Below, one piece after another: positions 22,401 through 32,520 of a stretch of 64,000 nucleotides of DNA (position 1 is its first letter; each line of letters starts with the position of its first letter). The DNA is from Xenopus tropicalis (taxonomy: Eukaryota > Chordata > Amphibia > Anura > Pipidae), in contig NC_030677.2 in the NCBI RefSeq assembly GCF_000004195.4, forward strand, positions 68,348,222-68,412,221, read 5' to 3'. Under the pieces are notes generated by a model that was not told where the DNA came from, did not search any database, and worked only from the letters and a program-made list of their open reading frames with translations. The position numbers and the translations under genes were made by a program.

Positions 22401-24703
22401 TTAGGAACGTTTCATTTCACTGTGTACTGCGTCAGCTATATGTGGTTGTAATGACAATAAAAGCGTCTTGACTTTACTAATGTCTCTCTCTACTTTTGTA
22501 GTCAGAGAGGGTCCTCACCGTAAAACGGCCCCTGGAATATGCTGTTCTCTACATTATATAAAAATTTTCGTTTTGATTAGAGCAGACAATATAATATATT
22601 TTTGTCTTTTCAGATATCTGCTCTGGGTGCTGTTGGAGGTCAAAACACCAAAAGAGTGACATGGAACATACTTTCAAGGCTTTACTCAGATGCAGTAGCC
22701 AAACAAATAAATTGGAAAGGAGTCAATGGGAAGAAGTGCTTTAAGGAAATGCTCACAAGAAGTTTGTTGATCAGTAAGTATTGAGTAATACCAAGAAGTT
22801 GAGTATTAGATACATCTTTAAAACCTAAACAATAAAGTTACTATGCCATTATTATGGAGCTTATTATTCTGTGGAAGTTAAAGATTCTTTTTTTTGAAAG
22901 TTTTTCTTTATTAATTTTGGAACAAAAAGAGAATAGTAAAGGAGGAAGTGAAAGAAAATAGGAAAGAAAGAAGGTACTCATACATGGTAATACTCAGTGG
23001 TGGGCGTTTACATTTGAAGAAGTTTCATTTGTAACGGTGCCTAGCTACTTGTCTAGGGTTTGTTGAGGTATTAGTGGGTTATGCTATTCGTTCGTACTGT
23101 CAGCCAGCAGCTCCATATTTTGTCGAACTTGGCCGGGCATCCTCGGGCCAGGTAGGTAAGTTTCTGTCTTGGGAGTGTGTCATCCACCAGCTTTATCCAA
23201 AATCCCAGGGTTGGCGGTTCCGTATTTTTTCATGTCAGCAAAATAGCTTTCTTGGCATAATGTAGGAGTTGCTGCAGACATATCCTGTCCCCGGAGGGCA
23301 AAGTAAGACCTTCCGTATGGCCCAATAGGCAAAATTCAGGTGTCCTGATATTCGGGAGTCCCAGCAAGGAGCCCATATGGTGAGCCATAAGGTGAGTATG
23401 GTGGTCCTGTACTGCTGGATTAGGACACTCCCAGAATACATGGATGTAATTGCCCTGATCTACATTACATTTTACACACATCTGGGTATCCCTGGTATAT
23501 GCGTGCCAGCCTGTGGGGGGTTAGGTACACTCTGTTAAGGAATTTGACCTGTATGTAGCGGTCCCTTGTTGCTGTATTATTTTCAGTTATTTGTTCTAGT
23601 ATATCTTTCCAGACATCATTATCTAGCTGGGGAAAGTCCTGGGCCCATTTCAGCCTAATATGATTTACTGAGTCAAAGCTCCCCTGCAATAGTATGGCAT
23701 TGAACCAGCTGAGGGGTTTGAGCAGATTAGGTCTGTGTAGGTATCGTTCAAGGGTACTTTCAGTAATATTGGGGGGCTCCCTGGGGAACTGTATCTGGAA
23801 CGCATGTTTCAGCTGGAGGTACCTGAAGAGCATGTGGTTCTGCAGGTTAAATTCCTCCTTTAATTGAGCGTATTGCTTGATACCTCCTGCTTCCACCACA
23901 TCATGTAGGTGCTTTACCCCTGCAGCAGCCCAAAGGTTAGCATCTGGGAAGGTCCTGAATTGCGTAAGGGTGTTATTGCCCCAGAGTGGTGTCCACTTGG
24001 ACCAGCTATTTGCTTTTTTGTGTATTACTTTTACCGTTCTAGAAAAGACCTGGATTCATGGGATTTCATGGGTGGGGTTAAGGGGTGTATGGACGGTATC
24101 CCTCTATATATTTGGTTTGCCAATGCTTCAAATGAGGAGACCACTGCTGCTTCTAATACCGTGGCCTGGTTATTTGGATCTGGGTGAAGTTAAAGAGTCT
24201 TATTTTTCTTTTTACCAGGGGCTGTAAGAAAGAACCAGTCTTCGACCAATGCAGCAGACAGTGAGATAGATTCTTATGCCATCCGTTGGTTCAATCTTGC
24301 TCCTGACCGTGGCGGTGGCCGGAAAGAGCGTTCAAGAGTCAAAGAGGCGTTAACTGAGGTAAATTCAGATCCAAGAAGCATAGTGGCAGTTACATTTTTT
24401 CATTAGGATAACAAGTCAGTAATAGAGGTTGACTTCATGATAAAAATAAATTTCAACTTTTATTTAATGCAAAAAAACTCAAACATTATTAAACAGCCAT
24501 TGATTTATAGATAAAAAATTAATAAATAAATGAAAATATTTTTTGTACTAGAATTTGTAAGATAACTTAATCAGTAAAATAAGTTATAAGTTAATTTGCA
24601 GTTTATCCATAGTCTGTCTCATAACACTGCTTTAGTGGAAAAATAACAGCTTTCTTATTGGTGTGGTTTTTTTGTTTTTTTTCAGATGGCCCATGGGAAT
24701 TAA
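19268..24703 (+). CDS. DUF4806-type accessory protein of the CACTA-like element, nine exons, 420 residues
   Basis: Exons 19268-19454, 19950-20061, 20415-20593, 20920-21027, 21154-21294, 21390-21607, 22614-22773, 24219-24358 and 24686-24703 join through GT-AG sites with every phase matching. The result is 1263 nt with no stop before the end. The N-terminus ([17 protein letters not shown], then WWPNYRS and [10 protein letters not shown]) matches the start of DUF4806-family proteins. Residues about 100-240 are acidic, proline-rich and low-complexity, with a KRKIKPR-type basic patch just before. Residues about 285-370 are the DUF4806 domain ([44 protein letters not shown]). The function is unknown; a role in element mobility or expression is inferred only from the pairing. 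No promoter is identified. An upstream noncoding exon is possible because the ATG directly follows a TTTTTCAG acceptor. Confidence 0.8.
19622..19764 (+). repeat. Direct repeat B (pair with 18009-18145)
   Basis: Same orientation as copy A with a few substitutions and a small insertion (TAAACTGCATTCCGATTGAG). It lies in the first intron of the accessory gene. Confidence 0.8.
19950..20061 (+). CDS. Accessory gene exon 2, 112 bp
   Basis: Acceptor TGATCAG, donor CCAAG/GTTTCA. Encodes DYLKARQKL and ends with an acidic run and the basic RKRKIKPR. Confidence 0.78.
20415..20593 (+). CDS. Accessory gene exon 3, 179 bp
   Basis: Acceptor TTTGTTAG, donor TACTG/GTATAT. Encodes [16 protein letters not shown] and a proline-rich stretch. 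Confidence 0.78.
20920..21027 (+). CDS. Accessory gene exon 4, 108 bp
   Basis: Acceptor TTTCACAG, donor CTCAG/GTATTT. Encodes a Pro/Ser-rich segment; the assignment rests on phase and splice sites, not on a domain. Confidence 0.7.
21047..21072. repeat. (TA)n microsatellite
   Basis: A run of TA dinucleotides in the intron between accessory exons 4 and 5. Confidence 0.85.
21154..21294 (+). CDS. Accessory gene exon 5, 141 bp
   Basis: Acceptor ATGCTCAG, donor CTCTG/GTAAAA. Low-complexity linker; supported by phase with both neighbours. Confidence 0.7.
21390..21607 (+). CDS. Accessory gene exon 6, 218 bp
   Basis: Acceptor TTTATTGTAG, donor ACATG/GTATGT. Encodes a helical segment ([16 protein letters not shown]) and the start of the DUF4806 domain ([11 protein letters not shown]). 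Confidence 0.82.
21825..22475 (+). pseudogene. Decayed L2-group reverse transcriptase fragment and 3' tail
   Basis: Broken frames resemble the fingers/palm entry of L2-type reverse transcriptases ([17 protein letters not shown], [17 protein letters not shown], [20 protein letters not shown], [12 protein letters not shown] words in different frames). It ends with TGTGGTTGTAATGACAATAA and AGCGTCTTGACT, a known L2-type LINE ending. Many deletions. It sits between accessory exons 6 and 7. Confidence 0.65.
22614..22773 (+). CDS. Accessory gene exon 7, 160 bp
   Basis: Acceptor TGTCTTTTCAG, donor GATCA/GTAAGT. Encodes the DUF4806 core [20 protein letters not shown] and [13 protein letters not shown]. 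Confidence 0.85.
22890..24185 (-). mobile_element. 5'-truncated L1-type LINE, antisense, in an accessory-gene intron
   Basis: A minus-strand fragment with short oligo(A) at its left end. GAAGTTAAAGATTCTT (22874-22889) and GAAGTTAAAGAGTCTT (24186-24201) flank it as a 16-bp target duplication with one mismatch. It carries the region downstream of reverse transcriptase from an L1/Tx1-group ORF2. It lies between accessory exons 7 and 8. Confidence 0.83.
23100..23899 (-). pseudogene. L1-group ORF2 C-terminal fragment
   Basis: Two overlapping minus-strand frames (23465-23899 and 23230-23481) give [58 protein letters not shown] and then a zinc-knuckle-like [19 protein letters not shown], followed by [14 protein letters not shown] residues. 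This is the end of L1-type ORF2, interrupted by a frameshift near 23470. It is non-functional. Confidence 0.75.
24219..24358 (+). CDS. Accessory gene exon 8, 140 bp
   Basis: Acceptor TCTTTTTACCAG, donor CTGAG/GTAAAT. Encodes the domain tail [16 protein letters not shown]. The L1 insertion ends 18 bp before this exon, leaving the acceptor tract intact. Confidence 0.8.
24686..24703 (+). CDS. Accessory gene exon 9, last five codons and stop
   Basis: After TTTTTTTTCAG the in-phase sequence encodes MAHGN and a TAA stop. Supported by the long polypyrimidine acceptor and by AATAAA hexamers about 140 bp downstream. If splicing does not occur here, exon 8 would read into the intron. Confidence 0.6.
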   Translation: MAHGN

Positions 24704-25584
24704 ATTGTTTGACTGCTCTATCGGATTGTGTTTTTGTTCATTGGGATAAATCTGTTATTAGTATTCTCTGTTTTGTTCTGACCACATTGTTTGGACACAG
24801 GGGACCAACTCCTGTAGTTGCACAGTTAAAAAAAATAGTAAATAAATAAATAAATTTATTTGCATTGTTCTTGTACTGTTTTATTTGTTTTTTATTTACA
24901 CTTTGCACAATAACTATTTTTGTCAACAGTGTTGTAAAGATCAGTGTTTGTTTTTCTTTTATTAGCATAAATATACTGTCAATTTACTTTACTTTGAAAC
25001 AGAAACAGAAAAACAATACTTAAACAGTAGTCCAAGAACTGCTTGTGACCACTGACTTTATTGGATGTTATTCCTTATCCTGTCACTCCCCTACCGTCTT
25101 TGTTAGTAAAAGCATAACAAGGCTCAAAACATGGAGAAAATATTGGTAAATAATGTTTGTGACTAGCAACTTAAATTGAAATTAGATCTCAGTTGACTTA
25201 AATTTCAGGAAGTGTTGCATTACAACTATGTGGTAATAATTAGGTTTTTCTTATTGTGTAGCACTGATTTAAGCTTGGTGAATATTATGGAAGCACAGTA
25301 AGTAAAAAACTGTGTTAGGTAGAAAGTAAGGTCAAATCTGCTCTGTGTAATTGTTTATGTATGTTTATAGTAAAGTAGTGGCTGTTGTGTTAGAATTAAC
25401 ATTAGATGATCAGAAGGCATTTTAATACAGTATTTGTTTATATAAAAAAATAAGTAGCAAAAGACAAAAAAGATATTTTAGATAATAAATGCTTGAAATT
25501 CTAGACAACATAGTCTTGGGCCAGATCTGAGTCAGCTGAGCGAACTCCAGGCCAGATACTATGATGATTTGGCGCAAATGTGAA
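24704..25584. other. 3' flank of transposon gene 2
   Basis: Carries overlapping AATAAA hexamers at 24840-24856, just after the stop at 24703, as a probable poly(A) signal for gene 2. No gene is seen from there to the 122-bp array. Confidence 0.5.
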
Positions 25585-25963
25585 CCACATCTGGCCCACA
25601 TCTATTCCACACTTCTGGCCCACATCTGGGGCTGGTATGGGACCAAAACCAGAACAGAGCTGGACCAGATCTGGTCCACATTTGAGCCAGATCATCATAA
25701 AGGAATCCACATCTGGCCCACATCTATTCCACACTTCTGGCCCACATCTGGGGCTGGTATGGGACCAAAACCAGAACAGAGCTGGACCAGATCTGGTCCA
25801 CATTTGAGCCAGATCATCATAAAGGAATCCACATCTGGCCCACATCTATTCCACACTTCTGGCCCACATCTGGGGCTGGTATGGGACCAAAACCAGAACA
25901 GAGCTGGACCAGATCTGGTCCACATTTGAGCCAGATCATCATAAAGGAATCCACATCTGGCCC
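25585..25963. repeat. 122-bp tandem repeat, three copies plus a partial
   Basis: Units start at 25585, 25707 and 25829, with a 13-bp remnant at 25951. The word CCACATCTGGCCCACATCTA begins each, and the units are nearly identical. They are rich in CTGGCCCACATCTGG and CCAGATCTGGTCCACA palindromes. The surrounding 25510-26130 continues with the same CCAGATCTGG and CTGGCCC vocabulary. It lies about 0.9 kb past the end of transposon gene 2 and may be the element's right subterminal region. Frames open in it are repeat artefacts. Confidence 0.85.
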
Positions 25964-26361
25964 GGAGCCGGCTCAGTGCTGGTCCGGATAAGTACAATCG
26001 GATCTATGCCAGTATTGGCCCGTTGTGCCAAAAGACACCGGCCCAAGTCAGTTGCGCGAATCTGGCCCAGAACTTACGATGGGTCTGGGCCAGATCTGGA
26101 CCACATGATTTTTGCTATCTGGGAAGGAGGGTTGCTAGGAGTTGTTGTACAGCAGAGAAAAGGCTATATGCTTAAGTCCTGTCCTAATGATAAATAAATA
26201 TGGCCTTGGCTACAGAGTGTGACATATGGTGTGACACTAGCCACTTATAGAGTGCAATATCTGTTTCTATACATGCCACTATTACAGCTCTTTGAGCAAA
26301 GGACAGAGCCCCAGGCACAACACACAGGACATACACTCTGCAATTCAAGCACAAAAGTAAC

Positions 26362-26832
26362 CATAAAGGTGGTTCACCTTTATGTTAACTTCTAATATAT
26401 TATAGAATGTCCAATTCCTAGCAACTTTGCAATTGGCCTCTATTATTTTCTTTTTATATATAGTTTTTGTAATTATTTGCCTTCCTCTTCTGCATCATTC
26501 CAGCTTTTAAATGGGGGTGGGTCACTGACCCTGTAGCTATTGTGAGCTTACAGTTTTATAATTACTGTTATTTTTTATTACTTATTGCTCTTTTTAGGAC
26601 CCCTCCTATTTATATTCAAGTTTCTCATTCAAACTACAGTCTGGTTGCTAAGGTAAACAAGACCCTAGCAACAGATAGCCACCGAAACACCAAACTGGAG
26701 AGCTGCTACACAAAATGCTAAATAACTAAAAAACCACAAATAATACAAAATGAAAACCAATTGAAAATAGCTTTAGAACATCACTGTCTACATCATACTT
26801 AATATTAATTTAAAGGTGAACAACCCCTTTAA
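26362..26832. repeat. Full-length T2-type MITE
   Basis: ATAAAGGTGGTTCACCTTTA at the left and AAAGGTGAACAACCCCTTTAA at the right. The interior words TATTTGCCTTCCTCTTCTGC, GTTGCTAAGG and GAGAGCTGCTACACAAAATG match the 499-948 and 3148-3365 copies. Confidence 0.85.
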
Positions 26833-26833
26833 G

Positions 26834-26955
26834 GTGGCAATACATGGGCCGATAAAAATTGCTGACTTCCAAGCAACTTATTGGCCCATGTATGGTGGCA
26901 GCTGACGGGCCGATCAACCGATGTCTGGCTGAAAATCAGCATATATGGCTCAGGC
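26834..26955. repeat. 'GGCCATACA'-related MITE fragment
   Basis: GGTGGCAATACATGGGCCGA and the inverse TATTGGCCCATGTATGGTGG lie next to each other, directly after the T2 MITE. Confidence 0.55.
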
Positions 26956-27776
26956 AGGATGGCTTTTGCTGTGGCGCTGGGGACTACATCTGCTCAGAAA
27001 CAGCCTGTTTTTCTAGACTTGTATACATTAATTAGGTGGCAAGTTTGCAGGAAATCAATTTATTGACAAAGCCCATAAAGTCACTCACAACTTATATAAC
27101 AGTGTTACTGAGGGGTATGAGTATAAATCATGAAAATGTGCTTCACTATACATAACAATAGTTTGCTCTCTAAACTACTTTTATAAAGACATATTTGCAG
27201 GCACAAATAATAGGACTGTTTAGAATGCCGCTTAATAACTGGTATGACCAGTAGGTGGCAGTGCAGAACAATATTTATGCAGTTTTAATATAGTCACAGG
27301 CGTTGAATTATTTTTCACTGGTTCCAGGTATTTTTATCTTTCATTTACTTTGTATTTGGGTTTTTTTTCCATTGGATGTATTGGATTAGTCACGTGAAGT
27401 GTGATATACGCATGTTTGCACCTAGGTTTGGGTAGGAGAAAACACACAAATGGGAGTCACCTATTTTATCTTATATCTACCCATTATGCGCAACTTAACC
27501 CCTTTCCACCCTCCAGATATCACAATAATTGTATAAACATGAATACAAAGCTAGAACACTTCTGGTTCTAACCTGTTGAGAGGGAGACATTGCACAATAA
27601 ATGCACAGTAAAGGATTGTTTCTAAAGGAGCACATGGATAATGCTGTGACATGGTCAAAGTCTGTTTGGGGGTTAGTAACCCATAGCTTGTGCACTGCTA
27701 GCTCTCATTAACCACTTGAAATGAAATTGCCTGGTTTTTAAAACACTTCTGAGAGAGGCAACACTTACACTGAGCT

Positions 27777-27871
27777 TAGGGGTCATTTACGACCACAAGT
27801 GCAGTGAACAAAGTGCAATTTGGAGCACGTTACTTTCCATAATGTAGTGTGCAGTCGTAAATGACCCCCAG
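27777..27871. repeat. Small palindromic MITE (GGGGTCATTTACGAC)
   Basis: TAGGGGTCATTTACGACCAC and CAGTCGTAAATGACCCCCA are inverted repeats about 60 bp apart. Confidence 0.75.
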
Positions 27872-27984
27872 ATCCAGCAGGAATAAACATAGAAATAGTT
27901 ATTTATGAACTGCCAGGCAGTGTGCAAAGTGCAAACAACAGGACCAATTTGCCATTTCTTTGTACTTTGCACACTACAGGGCTC

Positions 27985-28723
27985 ACGTATGTCCACAAGT
28001 GCAGTGTGCCCCAGTCAGTTGCATGCAAAACCAGGTCATTAAAGGTACTTGCGCTGCTCAGTCTTTCTGCTTTCCCTTCTGAAATGAGTGCTGCTGCGCC
28101 TATCGATGCAGGAAAACCCTGGAGCTACAGCCACCTCCAGACCAAGGGGAATCTCCAGGATTCCTTTAAGGCTCAGCATCAATCTCCACACCAGAAATGA
28201 CACCGGGCAGACTTTGAAAAGGTACAGGTACAGTTGTGGTGAATCAGATGCAGTGGCAGGAGGCACTTCCACTGCTTTTTGTCAAAAGCATCACCCCTGG
28301 AATTCTGGGAAAAACACTGCATTGTGGTTAAAAAACATGCCTATTGCACTTGAAATTGAATTTCACAGGAAGGCAGGATGCAAAAAACAGGCACATTCCG
28401 CTTTTTTATGCAAGTTGCCTTCCTGCTTGAAATTGCCGGACATCTCTGCATTCTGTTTTGGAGAACAAAGGCCTGCAGTCACCCCAATGAACGCAGCACT
28501 GCCTGTACTTGGCACTGTTGTATTTATGAGGGGCAGGAGGAGTCATGTAGGTCCAGTCCTGCCTCCCTGACCTGTTCCTTAACTTGTGCTCTGCACCTTG
28601 CAGAATTTTTATCTGGCACAAAGTGTGCAGCACAGCCAGACCTGGGGGGGAATTTATTTTTGTACTAAGGCTTGTGCTTTTGCTCTCTCTTCTTCCATGG
28701 GTCTATGTAAATGACCCCTAGAC
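27985..28723. repeat. Repeat with CATTTACG / GTAAATGACCCCTAG ends
   Basis: CACAAGTGCAGTGTGCCCC at the left and TATGTAAATGACCCCTAGAC at the right are related to the small palindrome at 27777-27871. The internal piece 28283-28365 (AAAAGCATCACCCCTGGAAT) recurs at 8367-8475. The 160-codon frame inside is a by-product. Confidence 0.5.
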
Positions 28724-28879
28724 ACTTGTTGGCCTTATTACAAATTTTGTCCTGCCATCCAGCCCTTTCCATCCATGCTGTATCTTTGCAAGCAAGTCCC
28801 CACACAAATTGTTTTGTTCAGGCCCTCTTTTCCCCTCCACCTGCATGAAATAGCAGGTCATGCACGGCACACTCAAAAT

Positions 28880-29009
28880 CATGGGTCACCCCCAATTCTG
28901 CATGCAGTGTGAGTCACCCACAACCCCCCCTCTTGTGGGACCTCTGTAAAAAGTTGACCTAGGCCACCCTGCAGCTGTTGGGTCTGCTTCCTCTATAGTT
29001 ACGCCACTG
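28880..29009. repeat. hAT MITE fragment ending TAGTTACGCCACTG
   Basis: CTTCCTCTATAGTTACGCCACTG-type right end, seen also at 53585. The left end is missing. Confidence 0.5.
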
Positions 29010-29209
29010 CGCTCTATCCTTCTTGTATACCTGTCTGCCAGGCCAAAAGCTTTACCTTTCACAATGTCTCTAAGCACTGATACTGTAGCTTTCAGCTCAT
29101 TTACAATACATTAAGGGGACAGTTTACACCTTAAAAAACCTTTGCTAAAAATGAACAAAATGCTTGTGCTGAAAATACATTCTACCTATCGTTTTCTTTA
29201 AAAAATTCC

Positions 29210-29593
29210 AGACCTTTCCAAAGATTTTTGCAAGGAGGCCCAGCGGCGAAAATGTCGTGCGGCAAAAAAAATTGTCGCCCGCGGCTATTATTTTGTCGCC
29301 TGGCTATTCTTTCGCCGTGCGACTATTCTTTTTTGACACCAGCGACAATTTTTGGACGTGCAGCAAATTTTTCATCCGTTTCACGAAATCTTTCAAAAGA
29401 TCCGCTATTCGCTATTATTTCTCCGCGTGGCTATTCTTTTGACGCCCGCGACTATTCTTTTTTGACACCGGCGACAATTTTTTGACATGTGCCAAATTTT
29501 TTCATCCGTTTCGTGAAACAATCCGCCAATGGCGAAACGTGGAAATTCGCCGCTAATCCATGCCTGGCGAAACATTTCGCCCATCACTAATTC
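29210..29593. repeat. CpG-rich 'TAGTGATGGGCGAAA' MITE
   Basis: The right end TTTCGCCCATCACTAATTC and dense TTCGCCG, GGCGAAA and GCGACAATTTTT words mark a common frog MITE. About 29280-29370 and 29400-29500 are a direct internal duplication (GACTATTCTTTTTTGACACC in both). Confidence 0.7.
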
Positions 29594-31283
29594 TTAGCTA
29601 TTCTTCAACTGATCTCCGTTTTTTTTTTTTAAATGAAGAAAAGCTGTAAACCGTTTGGAGTACTCTTTACTCCAAACTGATTTTCAAGTGAACCGTGCCT
29701 GTACAGTTTTCAAGTAATTTTTTGGAATTGAGCTATAATTGGGGACAGAAGGCAGGACTTGATGGTTCATGAATATTCTGTGTTCAGTCCCTGGTAAATA
29801 CAACACTGTCAAATGTTTCCTATAATTGAACTCCATAAACTGCACTCTCTAAACCAACAGATAAAGAAGAGTTACCACACAGATTAAAAGCTGTATCTGG
29901 TACCAAGTACATCATTAACTCTCTTGCACTGGGATAAAGGAGGAGTAAGGAGGAAGTGTTGGCACATGTTCTACTAAAGACTGGTTATCCTTAAGATGGC
30001 TATGTATATTCATGGAGTTAAAGGATTAAAAAAGCCATATAAGGTACTTGGAATGAAATAAGTCTCAGCAGACCAGATAAACAAATGGCTAAACAAAGTA
30101 TTATGTTCCTTTTTTCTTTATCTGCTGCCTTATTGAGTTTGATTTAATGGTTGAAATTGTCAGAAGCCTTTTGCAGACTGTGATTTCATTATGATTGGCC
30201 TAAGGAAAGGACTGTTTGCATGACTTGGAGTCTGGAGTTTTCCAAGTAATGTGCTTATCCCATCTGTTGTGTTCTGTGCCCGCTAAAACCAATGTTTCAG
30301 AGAGCACTGTGACTGGTTCAGCCATTAAACCAACTCTAAGAACCTTCAGATAAGAAACGTTACCAAGTAAAAAAGAACCAGTAATTGGAATTTCAGCTCT
30401 TCTAGTATGGAAGTGATAATCGGGTTCTGCCTGGGGCACCTTAAACCTTGGGCCTGGCACTGTGGTCTCGTAACCTGAGGGGTCATATTTTGGTGATTTT
30501 AAGGACAGCCTCTTTCAAAATAAATCAGCCATTACATAGGGACTGTGGAATTAACCACAGTTTTACAGTGGGAGTTCAGATTCCAAGCCGTTGCAATAAG
30601 TCATTTCACTGAAATGAGGAGAAATGTCAGCAGGGCTTGCTCTACTTTCGTGGTAGCCTGCATGGAGCCTGCATGGAGTTAGATAGAACCTATGGAGTTA
30701 TCAATATTGGATCATCTTGTCCTTACATACAGTTTTACTAAGAGGTCAAGGGAGTGTTCAGTATAGAATAGAATTGTGATATTGGTTTGGCCACGTTAGG
30801 GGCAAAAATCATGTCCTCAACTTGGCTTGATGTTCTACTTATCAGTTACCGACCAAACTTGGTTTGTAGGTCATGCTGAAGTTGAATGATTAGGTAGCTG
30901 GAAACAGATTTAGTTAAATGACAGAATCTCACCTTGGTCAAACACATAGTGAACATATTTTACTGTGAATGGTGGAGTTCATCTTTGCAAGGCATGCAGA
31001 GCTCATACCTAGTGAAATGGCAGTAAAGATACCTTTGATCCTCAGGACAGAGACTCACCTCAGGGGTTCCATTACATTTAAATTACATATGGGTAGCAAA
31101 TTCAGTAAGGGTAGAGAATTGTGGCTATTCAAGCAGCTGAGGCCTTGACTATTAAATCTACATTGCACCATAAAAACCCAGTTGATTTTTAAGTCAAGTA
31201 GGCCATATGCCGGTTATTTACTTGGCAAAAGCTAGAGCAACATAAGGTTTTTTTTAAATCGTAATGTATTGTCTGCATAAATG
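29594..31283. other. No gene recognised
   Basis: Possible further decayed L1 sequence at the right side, but nothing I can support. There are no convincing exons. Confidence 0.35.
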
Positions 31284-31291
31284 GCTACAGT

Positions 31292-31461
31292 CAGGGCCAC
31301 CATCAGAAACTTTGGGGCCCCATACAAGTTATTTATATGGGCCCCCCCCCCCATGAACACAAGGGCAACACTGGGCAGTGAGTAACACATGGGGAATGGC
31401 ACATGGGTGAAAAGCCTGTTATGACTGGCATGCCCCCTGTCCCCCACTGATGGCAGCTCTG
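31292..31461. repeat. hAT MITE with perfect 8-bp target duplication
   Basis: The ends CAGGGCCACCATCAG and TGATGGCAGCTCTG are inverted repeats. GCTACAGT occurs at both 31284-31291 and 31462-31469, an exact 8-bp duplication as expected for hAT insertion. Length 170 bp. Confidence 0.88.
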
Positions 31462-32480
31462 GCTACAGTTTCTGTAACAGGACCCATGTGGAAAAACCTA
31501 ATTCCCACAGTGATGTCCAACCATTAGATAGGGTCCACTGGTGAGCAGAAAAAAATGAGTTTTGTCATCCTTTATGACTCTCAGATGCACTGGGAATGCC
31601 ATCGAGTACAAGAGCTGTAGTTATCTTAGCCCCTCTTTCAGGTAACTGAATTTAATTCATTGGTTGAGAACTTTGACTGAAGTCAGAAAAGACAAGTACA
31701 AGTTGATTTTCATTTTGAATCTGTCCTACTTTGTGTGCTTCACATAGTATTGTATCCCTGGCCTTGTAATTTAGTAGTTGAGCTAGGAGGTGGAGGTCTG
31801 GCTGGGACCCTGTGTGCTTGCTCCACCCCTAAGTATATGGAGAAGGGGTTTGTGTCCAGAACTGCGTCTTGAGTCAGTCTTCAACAAACTTGCTTCTAAA
31901 GCTGTTATCTTGTGTACTAAGTCATTCAATCTGGCCTGGAGGGGCTATGAAATATCTTCCAGCTCTGATACAAGCTTTTCAGTTTCATTAGTTCTGTTAT
32001 GCAGATTCTGCAAGCCCTGCTTAATTATATTTACGTCAGGTTTAACCTTATCAAATTTGTTAAGCACAGAGGTATAATTAGTCCCTTTCAGCTGAACTAT
32101 TTCCACCAGAGTGTGCTCAAAGGGTTAGACTAGGGCAACAGAGGCTGCAGGGTCCATCTCAGGAGGTGGCTGTTCCTGGGTAGACTGGGTTAGACTGGTG
32201 GGAGCAGCAAGGCTAGCAAATTAGCTGAGGGCTTGTGCTGGGCTGAGACCTACCAGTGTGACTTTGTGTTAGTTGGCGCTGTAGCCAGGGCTGCACCGCC
32301 ATCTTGTTCAGCTGCATGGTTCATTTTAGTAGGTTTGAAGCTGGCTGTTGCACCTTTATTTTTTCACATCCTGAGCAAACAAGTGTACCAGGGAATGACA
32401 GACGGCAGTATATTGCAAAGTGGGCTTAGTTAGGACCTAAATGACAGGCAGGAGGGTACACTGGAATTAGGGAGAGTTGT
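31462..32480 (-). pseudogene. Decayed L1/Tx1-type ORF1 remains
   Basis: Read on the minus strand, about 32160 to 31785 gives a broken frame with MDPAASVALV, a heptad-rich helix (VLNKFDKVKPDVNIIKQGLQ, then NETEKLVSELEDISQ) and LNDLVHKITALEA. This is the coiled-coil pattern of Xenopus L1 ORF1 proteins. Stops and frameshifts are present throughout. Weaker similarity seems to continue to about 31470, where a hAT MITE follows. It is a relic. Confidence 0.6.
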
Positions 32481-32520
32481 GCCCTACCCGGTGCACATAA
32501 GCACAGGAGAGAAAGGGGCC

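Larger units (their letters stand above)
15868..24703 (+). mobile_element. Two-gene CACTA/EnSpm-like DNA transposon (coding core)
   Basis: Gene 1 encodes a CACTA-like transposase and gene 2, in the same direction, a DUF4806-type protein. That pairing is what I know from animal EnSpm/CACTA elements. Later insertions lie in it: a deleted Tc1 element between the genes, an L2-type relic and an L1 fragment in gene 2 introns. The terminal inverted repeats and target duplication were not found. The full element probably extends left into the 71/74-bp and 72-bp arrays and right into the 122-bp array. Confidence 0.75.

Noticed and set aside
23877..24227. Plus-strand frames of 92 and 116 codons
   Set aside because: Shadows of the antisense L1 fragment; no independent support.
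25501..25997. Several overlapping frames of 70-120 codons on both strands
   Set aside because: Produced by the 122-bp tandem repeats; the same peptide reappears in different frames from unit to unit.
28088..28570. 160-codon plus-strand ORF
   Set aside because: Lies inside a dispersed repeat, part of which recurs near 8367; it has no recognisable domain.
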